Shown here: in pieces, positions 40,201 through 52,200 of the stretch
Layout of the letters: each line of letters begins with the position of its first letter
Position numbering within the stretch: position 1 is the stretch's first letter
Source: Parapristionchus giblindavisi
Taxonomy: Eukaryota; Nematoda; Chromadorea; Rhabditida; Diplogasteridae
Length of the DNA: 64,000 nucleotides
Direction: 5' to 3'
Assembly (NCBI GenBank): GCA_943737045.1
Contig: CALSFV010000212.1
Span: forward strand, 915,001-979,000
Made by a program: the position numbers and the translations under genes
Notes under the pieces: model-generated
What the model saw: only the letters and a program-made list of their open reading frames with translations
What the model was told of the DNA's origin: nothing
The model's database searches: none

Positions 40201-43200
40201 ACTTACAATTACACAGTTCTTTCGAATGATCAATTTTTATTTTTAGAATGTAGTTTTTTTTCATTCTGTGCTTGCACTAAACCTGACCGCATTTGAGCCG
40301 AAAATTCCCGAAAATCAAAAAAAAAACCTGACTCCATTTTGAAAATGTGTAACGTATAACGTATTCGACCCATGTTTACAAAATTTTGCATAAGTTCTAA
40401 TAATTTCAAAACTTGTTCGGCCCGTGAAAGAATCACCATTTAGAGTGCAAATAAATGCATTCGTTACAATACATATTTTAAGTACAATAAATTTAAATCT
40501 TTTTCAGCCTGGCTTCCTACCAGGAACGTTGATAACGGAATGTCTACTCCTCGGCATTTTTCTCTATCTCCAGTTCTACATCTTGGGCAATATATGCACT
40601 TACGCATGCGAGACGAAGTCGATGAAGCTTAATTTCACTAGACTCGAGAGTGGTGGGCAGGGGGATTTGAAGTGTGGCTGTATGTGAGAGTCGTTCAGTC
40701 CATTGCCAAATCATTGTAATCATTTCTCTCGTCAAGTCTAATTGGTTCTGGTTCGTGTTCCCTTTCTAATCACTCTCTACGTTGTATTGTTATTGATTCA
40801 CTCCTTTGATAAATTTATTCTGTTATGATGTTTAAAATAATTCATGTTAAAGTAGTTCACAAGCGATATCGCATTCATTCGAGTTTTGGCCATTTCGGGG
40901 ACATCGTTCACATGCCTCGTACCAGTTGAACTACACGTGTGGAATATTACCTAGATTTACTACGCACTATAATATAGCACTGCTTTAATACCCAGATATA
41001 TTTCCTTATACTTTCAAAATTTCAAAATTGGCATGTATATCCCTTTCTGTTACCCCTACGGCCAAGGCTGCTTGCATGTTAACGCTATCGCAACATACAG
41101 TATCAGTAATTAGGGGCCACAGCTACCGTAATTCTGCTGCTCTGGTGTACAGCAATCCAAGTCGTAATTTCTGTGTATATATCAAGCATAGATCGAAAAG
41201 TATGTTACAAAGTACCAAGCCTGACCGGATTTTGTCCCAAAATTTCACATAAATCGAAAAACCTGACCGGATTTTGAGCCAAATTTGCCAAAAATCGAAA
41301 AAAACCTGACCGGATTTTGAAAACCGATAACCTGACTATTCGACCTATGATATCAAGCTGACATTAATTATTAAAATGAAAAACAAGCCAACATTAAAAT
41401 TCATTTAGAAAAATCACATAAACTAGGGTAGGGTAGGGATAATTTGGGAGGGGGAATGGTAGTATTATTGATCGTTGCCAGCTCGTATCAGTGATGGAAA
41501 TTCTAAAATAAATGTGTAGTCTTATTATGTCGAATATTCATTATTCCCACTTTTTATGAAATATTAGCGGTTAACGAAAAAACTAATGCACCATTCTATG
41601 ACGAAATCATACATTTTCATACCCTCACAAGGTGAGGATCGACCCACTTTATACAGCTCATTTTCAGCATCTACCCACTATATAAGGGTCCTTTTTTAAG
41701 CTAAAAACTACAATTTAAGCAAAAAAAATAACGATTTTACGAAATAGACCCACTATATAAAAATAAAACGGTGAGGGTGCCGAAACTGTATGTACGAAAT
41801 GATACTTCAAAGGATCATTTCAGTAGTTTGTATTTTACATTAACGCTCATCATTCCCATGTTGTTGTGTGATTCTCCTATCATATCCTTACAGTAGAGAT
41901 TACAATAATTCCCTGTCACATGGTATCCCGATTTATCTGATTATCCCATCAACCGCATATTTCTCTATGGCAAAGTTCTCATTGTATCACTCAATAAGTA
42001 TCTCGCGCTCACTCACAATCATACTATAAAGCTAGGGATTAGGTCATAGATTGTCTGCCAGGGGGTAACGTAGACTCCGCCCACTTTGGTCTTACGCCTT
42101 AAATAGAGACTAATACTCCGCATCTTCATCTCCTCCCTATTATTCTATTCTATTTCTTCTTCTAATTCTGTATATAATCAACGGCCACCAATCAATATGC
42201 AGATTGAGAGCAATTCGACATGTCAGGTACGCTTATGAGATCTATGCTATAAAGCTGATCTATTAAAATCTTACTTTTGTTATATTTTCGATTTGGTCGT
42301 TTTTAGAAACGAGAACAGGGTCAGAAACTAATGAATCAGTCTTATATAAACATTATCCGATAATGATTATCAAAATGATTTTTAAATAAATACTTTCTAT
42401 CAATTCATTTACTGCATCGGTAAAAAATCTGGGAGAATTAGGAAATAGAGAGAGATTATCTATAGATAATCTACGAGTGGGACCACTGATCAAGTATGGA
42501 GATCCTTTTCACCCCCCCCCTCCCCCACCCCGCCCCGAGTCACCTTTCATTTATTTATTTCTTCTAGATAGCGAAGTCAATATCATCACCTATTTATTTT
42601 TGTTCATATAATTTTCATGTGTCGTTGCATGCGTGTGCATGTAGATAAAATATAATATATAATATATATAATAATATATATTATATATTATATTTTGGCT
42701 TATTTAGAATGAACAACTTATGCGAGAAGTGCTAGCTCGTGTGCAAAAGCTGAATGAAGTGGAAACAAAGTTAGCAGAGAAGACAGAGGAATCGAAGGCA
42801 TATCAAGTGAGTTTTATGGTAATCCTAGCTAGTCATCATTTATCTGTATGATTTACATAATTGTACAATAATTCTATATAATTTCATACATTTACCGTAA
42901 TCAAATTGTATTTACATAAACCAACAATATTCATATATCATTCACATAAATCTATAATAAGCCTATCGTAAGTATTAAAATCATTGCATCATGAGCAGTT
43001 TGTACGAATATGAGCGGATCATGCCGATAAAACGGAAAACAATTTATTTACACTTATTTTGTAGTTAAATCAATAAATTTCAGAATGAGATGAAGTCAAT
43101 GATGACTACCTTTCAAACAAGACTTGCCACCAGTAATAGAAAGGTTCGTGTCATGTGCACAGTTAAAGAAGGAGACCCTTGAGTAGGCGTGACTGACTTC

Positions 43201-46200
43201 CGCCACGAAAGCATGCCGAATATTGCTTATATTATATGGTAATTGGCGTAAGGGACAATGAGAAAATGAGAGAGCCAAGTATGCAAGTCGGGTGGGGACT
43301 CATTACATGCCTTGAAAGTTGTACTTTCAATGCGAATAGTGAGCTTTAAACATATCGGGAATCAATATAAAATATGTCTTTCGATTCGTGCGACGAATCT
43401 CTATCATTCTATCCGAACAGTCTTATTATGAAAAAAAAAACTCGACGGTCTATCTTTAATTCAGAATCGAAATAATCTCTTTTTCTAGATCGAGGAACTT
43501 GCTTCAAAATGTGAAGAAAATTCGATTACGGCCACTATAGCAAAACAAGCGACAATGATTAAAGATTATGTTACCCAGGTATTGTGTGATTGTTTCACAT
43601 TGTAAGACCAAAAGCTTTATTTCCACAATTACTACACTTCCAATTACACAATTATTTCGAATGATCAATTTCTATTTTTATAATGTAGTTTTTTATTCTT
43701 GCACTATTTTTTACAATCATAGGTCGAAAAGAACGATACAAACTACGAAGCCTGTCCGCATTTTGAGCCAAAAAAAAACACGAAAAATCGAAAACCTGAC
43801 CACGTTTGTAATTTTTTTTTGAATACCTGACCGCATTTAAGCCGAAAATTCCCGAAAATGAAACAACCTGGCCGCATTTCAAAAATGTCATACGTAGCTA
43901 TTCGACCTATGTTTACAATACTTTGGATAAGTTCTAATAATTTCAAAATTCGTTCCGCCCTTGAAAGAATCGCCATTTAGAGTGCAAATAAATCCTTTAT
44001 TTACAATACATTTTTTAATAGAACAAATTTAAATCTTCTTCAGCCTGGCTTCATAGCGGGAATGTATATAACGGCATGTGCAGTCACCATCATTTGGGCA
44101 TTTCTCCACTGGAACACCGTGGACAAAACATGCACTCGCGAATGCGAGAAGAAGTCGATGAAGCTTAATTTTACTAGACTGGAAAGATTTGGGTTGGGGG
44201 GTTTGACGTGTGGCTGTATGTGAGAGAGATTCAGTCCATTGTCAAGTCATTGTAATCATTTCTCTCGTCAAGTCTAATTGGTTCTGGTTCATGTTCCATT
44301 TCTAATCTCTACGTGTTGTATTGTTATTGATTCTTTCCTTTGATAAATTTATTCTGTTATGATGTTTAAAACAATTCATGTTAAAGTGGTTCACAAGCGA
44401 TATCGCATTCATTCGAGTTTGGGACATTTTGGGGACATCGATCATGCCTCGCACCAGTTGAAATACACATGTATAATATTACATAGACTTACTACGTTCA
44501 ATCTCCTCATGTAGTACTGCCCATAATATATTACTTCTTTAGTATCCACACGTATTTTCCTAATATTTTCAAAATTGTAAAAAAAATCTATCCCTTTTTG
44601 CTACCCCTACGGCCCATGGCTGCAGAAAATGATAGTATTATTGACCTTTGTCAGCTTGTATCAGTGATGGAAATTCTAAAATACTTGAAAGATTAATGGT
44701 TAAAGACTGATGCACCATGTAACGACGAAATCATACTCCATAGGATCATTTCAGTAGTTTGTATTTCACATTAACGCTCACGATTTCCATGTTTTGTGTG
44801 ATTCTCCTATCATACTCTAACAATAGAGATTACAATAATTCCCTAACAGTCATACGGTATCCCGATTTATCTGACTATCGATCCTATCAACCGCATATTC
44901 CTCTATGGCAAAGTTCGCATTGCATCACTCAATAAGTATCTCTCACTCTCTCACAATCATACCGTAGACGCGAGCTATAAGGCTAAGGATGAGGCCACAG
45001 ATCGTCTGCCAGGAGGTAACGTAGACTCCCCCTTTGTTCTGACGCCTCTAAGAGACTTGTACTCATCACCATCCTTTCCTTATTATTCTGCTATATTTCA
45101 TCCTCCAATTCTGAATATAATCACCGACTATCAATCAATATGTCTAATAAATGCAGCTCGACTTGTCAGGTACGTGTATGTACAGTTAGGCTAATCCACT
45201 CAAATCTCACTTTTTACCATATTTTTGATTTCGTGATTCCTGGAAACGGGAACAGGATAAGTACACTGTTTCGATAAAAAATCCGGGAGAATTAGGAAAT
45301 AGGGATAGAGACTATTCGTTTCTCACACATTTCATGTCATTTTTATTTAACTTTATTGTTTAATTATACGTTTGCTTATCATATGGTAAACATCTTCATT
45401 TATATATTAATAGAGGCATATTTAGAGTGAACAGCTTATGCAAGAAGTACAAGAATGTGTACAGAGGGTGAAGGAGGTGGAAACGAAGTTAGCAGAGAAG
45501 ACAGACGAATCGAAGGCATATCAAGTGAGTTTTATGATAATCCTAGCTAGTCATCATTTATTTGTATGATTTACATACAATAATTCTACATAATTTACAT
45601 ATATTTACCATCATATATTATTTACATAAACATACCGTTATCCAATCTTGTACATCTACCAAAATCCAAACTACATTTCATTTATCAATACAATGCAGAT
45701 TTTGTGTACCTGCATTTTGTGTATTTACATAAAAAATTGAATCAATTAATTTCAGGAAGAGATAAAGTCAATGATGAATACGTTTCGAGCAACACTTGCT
45801 ATCAAGAACAAAAAGGTTAGTCTCGTGTGCACGGTAAATTCAGAATCGAAATAACCTCTTCTTCTAGATCAGCGAACTTGAAGAAAATCCAATTAAGGCC
45901 TTTTTAGCAAAACAAGTGACAAAGTGTAAAAATTATGTTAACCAGGTATTGTGTGATTGGCAGTATGACATTTTGGAACTGCCGTTGTGGAACGAGGACA
46001 ATTTGGAACCGTACAAATAGGAACGATGCCGAATTAGAACGAGACACTTTGGAACTAGACATTTTGGAACTCTCCCGTTTTGGAACTCCCCCATTTTGGA
46101 ACTCTCCCATTTTGGAACCGGGACATTTTGGAACTCGGCCATTTTGGAACTCGGCCGTTTTGGAACCGGGACATTTTGGAACTCGGTCGTTTTGGAACCG

Positions 46201-49200
46201 GGACATTTTGGAACTCGGCCGTTTTGGAACCGGGACATTTTGGAACTCGGCCATTTTGGAACTCGGCCGTTTTGGAACCGGGACATTTTGGAACTCGGCC
46301 GTTTTGGAACCGGGACATTTTAGTATTTCCCGTTTTGCTTTTCACTTTTTGCTACTTTTTTCTCTTTTCTGTAAAACATATCAAAGGTTACACGAATATT
46401 TTCGTGAACAAACTATGGAAACAGAAAGATGGCAAAAGATATTCTGCATACTGTGTACAAAATGTTTTTACCTAATTGCGCGTATTGATTGATAGAATCA
46501 CAAACAAATAACTGCTTGAGCTTCAGGCAAAGGCACGCTTTTTTTAAATTGTAAGTTTCAGAAACGGATATAGAACCCGCGACAATCTAGTATCAAATCA
46601 GCGGGTTTGCCACTACAATATGGGGTGGGCAAGAGTGCACTGACATTTTTGCATATCATTTGTACTAAAGGATTGCATAAACATTCGCGAGTCTCCATCT
46701 CCATCTTCAATGTATGCGAAAATCAACGAAATGGGATTCAAGCCAAATCCTTGTTTATTTTTACAGTCTCTCGGACTGTAAAACACTGCCGTAGAATATA
46801 GAGTCTTACCACAACTCTTCAAAGGACAAGCAAACCAAACTACCTTTCTAGCCAGAAGAAATAACTTATGTTTGCTTCAACATAGGCAACATAGTTCAAT
46901 CTTCGCCGTGATTTGAACGTTTTTCAGAAATAAAGTATATTTAGGAGAGAAAAATCCGTCTAAAAATGCGGAATGACGCTACATTTTGCAAATGAATGTA
47001 GAATGAGCAAAAGTAACTTTGGCGCGATGTATGACCAAACTAAATTCCACGGTTTTGTTATCACGGTTACAGGGGATGCTCATATTTACTAGGATTTAGC
47101 TTTAATCACATTCCGGGGACTTTCGGATGACTTTTCAGTATGTCTAACAATTAAACAAGCAAGAAATATTTTTTAAACGATACTATTCATTGTGTGGAAA
47201 AAAAACTGATGAAAACCTGAGAATTGCGCAAATAATGAATGCATTCAAAAAAAGTTGGTTCCAAGGGTATGTTAAAGAGCGAAAAAGTGTATCAATCGAT
47301 AAAAATTGAAAAAACGGGGAGTACCAAAATGTCCCGGTTCCAAAACGGCCGAGTTCCAAAACGGCAGAGTTCCAAAATGTCCCGGTTCCAAAACGGCCGA
47401 GTTCCAAAATGTCCCGGTTCCAAAACGGCCGAGTTCCAAAATGTCCCGGTTCCAAAACGGCCGAGTTCCAAAATGTCCCGGTTCCAAAACGGCCGAGTTC
47501 CAAAATGTCCCGGTTCTAAAATGGGGTAGTTCCAAAATGTCTGGTTCCATAACGGCATGGTTCCTATTCGGCATAGTTCCAAAATGTCTTGTTCCTATTC
47601 GTCCAGTTCCAAAATGTCCTCGTTCCACAACGGCAGTTCCAAAATGTCATACTGCCGTGTGATTGCTTGATATTGAAAGAACAAAAACTTCGTTTCCACA
47701 ATTACACAATTATTTCGTATGATCGATTGTTAATTTTATACCATAATCCTAGCTAGTTTTCATTTACCTACATGATTTACGTAATTGTACAAGAACTGTA
47801 AAAAATTACATGTATATACCGTAATCATATTTCATTTACATAAACCTGCCATAAACAGGACATCACTTATATAAGCCTATCGTACGTATAAAAATCATTG
47901 TATCACGAACGGTTTAAACGGATCAGGCGGATCAAACGGAACAAATTATTTGCATATTTTCATCTTTGCTACCAAGTCGTAGCATCGTATTTATTCGTAA
48001 TCCACCTATCAAATATTTTATCAGAAATTATACTTTACTTTTGCACCGCATAAAGTATATATTATTATAAACTTTAGAATAAATAAATTTCAGAATGAGA
48101 TGAAGTCAACGGTAGCAAAACAAGTGACAAAGCTTAAAAATTATGTTAGCCAGGTATTGTGTAATTGTTTCATATTTAAAGAACAAAAACTTCATCTCAC
48201 TACACTTACAATTACACAATTCTTTAGTATGATCGATTGTTAATTTTAGAATATTGTTTTATTTTTACAATACTTTGAATAAGTTATGATAATTTCAAAA
48301 CGAACCATCATTTAAAGTGCAAATAAATGCATGACTATTTAAAAAAAATGCAATAAATTTACACATATCTTCTTCAGTCTGACTTCATGGGGCTACTTTG
48401 TATACTAAGTATTTTTCTACTCATCATCTTTTATATATGTATCTGCGTCTTAATCTCGTACAATAAATGCACTGAAGAATGAAAGAAGAAGTTGATGAAT
48501 TTTTCTAGAGTCGACAGGGATTTGAATTGTATCTGTGAGTGACAGTCGTTTAGTCTTATCATTTCTCTCGTCAAGTCTAATTGGTCCGTGTTCCCTTTCT
48601 AATCACTCTCTACGTTGTATTGTTATTGATTCATTCCTTTGATAAATTTACAGAATTTGTTATGATGTTTAAGATAATTCATATTAAAATGGTTCTCAAC
48701 CGATCTCGCATCTAGTTCATTCGGGTTTGGGGCATTTAGGGACATCGTTCATGAACTACACACGCGAAATATTACCTAGACTTACTACGCGCAATCTCCT
48801 CATAACATTGCTTTAATGCCCAGATGTATTTCCAAATATTTCCAAAATTTGCATGTCCAAGTGTTCCATTTTATCATCCATTTTATCCTACGGTCCATCT
48901 CTTAACCAGCAAGTTAACCCTACTCCAACATACACATCAACTATCACGGACCACATTAACCGTAATCCTGCGACTCTGGTGCACAGTAATACAAGCCGTA
49001 ATCAAGCGGCTACTGAACTTACCAGAATGACTCTAGGCGTGTTATTGACGTTTTCCCGTTTGCCCATGCCAATTTGTCCAAAGGAGTCCGATCCACACGC
49101 GAACACTCGTCCGTCTTGAGTGAGGAACAGAGAATGGGTGTCACCTGCCATAGAACACAATGGCCTTAATATAAATAACATACTCTAAATTAAATACATT

Positions 49201-52200
49201 GCGACCAACAGTCGCATAAATATAGTTGTTGCGATCGATAAAGTTTCAGATAACTAACAAAAAAAGCCACAGCACCGTTTAATTAATACTATAGCATAGT
49301 TGCCGTGTACTAACAGTAAGGCAGAATGCATCTGGTAGCCCCTGGCACGTACAGTACGACAGAACTTATACGGTATTACAGTAACCCCCTGCAACTTACC
49401 CAGTGAACACGCGACCACCTTCATATCGGACAGAGCCGAAAGCACGACGGGACGAGGACGGACTGAAGAGTAGAAGAGCAATCATAACAGATAGGATTTG
49501 TTTTATTTATATTTATTTATTGGGTAGAATTATATCATTCATGAATGCGAACGATAGTGATGAACATCGAGGAAACGCGTCTTTGTGATAATAAAAAGTC
49601 GGGACGAGAATCAAACGGGCTAATCAACCATGTTAACGTTTTATAAATGAGAAATCCTCAAGCTCTTCAAAACCGCTTGAGTAGCAATAAATAACATGAC
49701 CAAATCAATCGATAATATCAGATAAATACCGTACACTGTACATCGCCGGTTCCCAATTGTCCGTAGTCGTTCTTCCCCCACACGAGCACGGTACCACTGA
49801 CGGAGACTGCCGCCCAATGACGACCACCCGCCGCCACTGCAATCAAATCATACTGTAGCCATGGAATACTGTATACTGTAGCCATGGAGTAGCGTATACT
49901 GTAGCCATTTAGTACTGCATACTGTAGCCATGGAGTACTCTATACTGTAGCTATGGAGTAGCGTATACTGTAGCCATTTAGTACTGTATAAAGTAGCCAT
50001 TTAGTACTGTATACTGTAGCCATGGAGTACTGTATACTGTAGCAATGGAGTAATGTATTGATTGCGACAAACAACAACTAATATGCCACGTATTTATAAC
50101 ACGCTATCTTAGAAAATCGACATAGGTGCGGTATCGACGAAAAATGGATTTTTCTCTTTTATGTATGATAATTACAGGCTCAATGAGTGAAGATCACTGG
50201 TATTTGGAAATTCTTTCTAATTGAAAATTCGCATCAGGGGGTGAGCACACAACGATTTGGCGCCTTTTCCTAAAAAGTTTATTTCGATGCCAATCGATTC
50301 GTGAGTGGGAGCAATGGACTCCTTGACTAATTCTAAGAAACTATTGCTAAGGAGAGTTTTTTGATCAACGGTCAACGAAGGCTGGAATTTTGAATTTTCG
50401 AAAAAAAATTTACATTTAATTAATTTTCACTATTTTGCTTCAACAACCCTACGTTTTTTTATTTGCTTAATCGCTTCTAAATATCATAACACAGCTTCGT
50501 GGCACCTACAAATCCCGAATCGGTCAATTTAGAATTTTGGCAGTTTTAATCAATTTAGAATTTTGGCAGTTTTAATCTATCCCGAATCGGTCAATTTAGA
50601 ATTTTGGCAGTTTTAATCATGTTTCACCGCTGTTCTTGACATAACTGAGGTATACGACTACTAATCGTCTTCAGAGTGCACCCGTGCCCAGGTGCTGATG
50701 TCGATGGAAATTGGCATTTTTCGTCTATTGATCACTATTTCGTTGTTTGTGATCCAATATCGATAAAAAATGGATCGCTATACCATATTATCATTTATAC
50801 AAACATACTAAAAATAAAGAGAAACGGTTGACTGCGAAGAAAGTTATTGTTGAAAAACCAAAATATTGTAGAATATTTGCCAGCACTGTACCGTCCAGGT
50901 GCACTCCGAAGACGAGGAGTAGTCGTATACCTTAGTCATGTCAAGAACAGCGGTAAAATATGTTTAAAACTACCACATTTCTAAATTGACCGATTCGGGA
51001 TACTGTAGGTGCCACACCATAATTCACGACTTCATTATAAAAATGATTTATTCACCGTAACCCTATTTTTAAAAAAAATATGATTTTTAAACTGAAGCTG
51101 TGTTATGATATTTAGAAGCGATTAAGCAAATAAAAAAACGTAGAGTTGTTGAAGCAAAATAGTGAAAATTAATTAAATGTGAAATTTTTTTCGAAAATTT
51201 AAAATTCCAGCCTTCGTTGACCGTTGATCAAAAAACTCTCCTTAGCAATAGTTTCTTAGAATTAGCCAAGGAGTCCATTGCCCCCACTCACGAATCGATT
51301 GGCATCGAAATAAACTTTTTAGGAAAAGGCGCCAAATCGTCGTGTGGTCAGTGACCCCCTGATGCGAATTTTCAATTGGAAGCAATTTCCAAGTACCAGT
51401 GTACTTCACTCATGGAGCCTGTAATTATCATACATAAAACAGAAAAAATCATTTTTCATCGATACCAAAAAATATTCCAGTTATTGAATTCTCTCAGATA
51501 GTGTTTTTATATCATTGCACCAAAGATAAAATGGTCAGTTGCTTTCTAGTTTCACAAACTTATTACAAGTCGGAAAGAAAACCATTTATGGTACGTTCCA
51601 ATTACCCCTACATAGAATCAATACAACCAATTCACGATACTATTGCTCAGTGTGATACCGTATTCCTCCCCTACTCACCAGACACAATGGGCATTCCAAT
51701 CAATTCCGTCACCTCCCTCGGATCATGAAAGGCAGCACCGTCGTATTGCACGCCAAACACGAAGACACGACCGCCTGATGAAAAGAGAAATTATCGATTG
51801 ATTGACGAGTATTGATTTATCGATATCTACCGTATATGATGCTACAGTACTCTTCCAGTCAACCGTATCACCTCAGTAATCAATAATGCCTAGCTACCGT
51901 ACTACGAACGAATAGATTACCGTACTCTCGAGTAGGATGATGGTGTGGTCAGGTCCGCACGCCACTTGGATCACCTCGTTCACGGCGAACACGCGTCTGA
52001 AATAGCATATGTAGCGAAGATCAAAGACCAAAGATCAAAGATCAACGATCAAAGATCAAGAATAAGCTCACTTGGGCGCCTCTACAACCTGCAAACTCGA
52101 TGGCAGACCGCACTGTCCACTACCGTTGTCGCCCCACGCAAACAGTCGACCGTCCTCTGTGACGGCACAAGTGTGCGCACGTCCCGCAGCGACCTGGCGA

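Larger units (their letters stand above)
38850..49020 (+). repeat. Four-unit tandem array filling HERC4 intron 9
   Basis: Unit boundaries by eye: A 38850-41400, B 41400-44630, C 44630-47740, D 47740-49020 (D lacks the 5' part). Each full unit has the same upstream block (CGGTATCCCGATTTATCTGA, then CTCTATGGCAAAGTTC). Each is followed by five exons and a shared 3' flank (CATTTCTCTCGTCAAGTCTA). The A and D 3' flanks also share CCGTAAT-CTG-CTCTGGTG sequence that abuts HERC4 exon 9, so D probably occupies the ancestral position. Confidence 0.8.

Noticed and set aside
45935..47662. Several overlapping open frames of 96-185 codons on both strands with FWNRDIL/FGTGTFWNSA repeats
   Set aside because: They are translations of the 32-34 bp tandem unit in the foldback arms; the unit is open in many frames and the arms are inverted copies.
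48478..48482. TGA at a Cys position in gene C as selenocysteine
   Set aside because: No SECIS-like element was recognised and the following codons have drifted, so a simple stop gain is more likely.
49851..50057. CRISPR-like repeat array
   Set aside because: Contiguous 23-bp repeats without unique spacers, in an animal intron.
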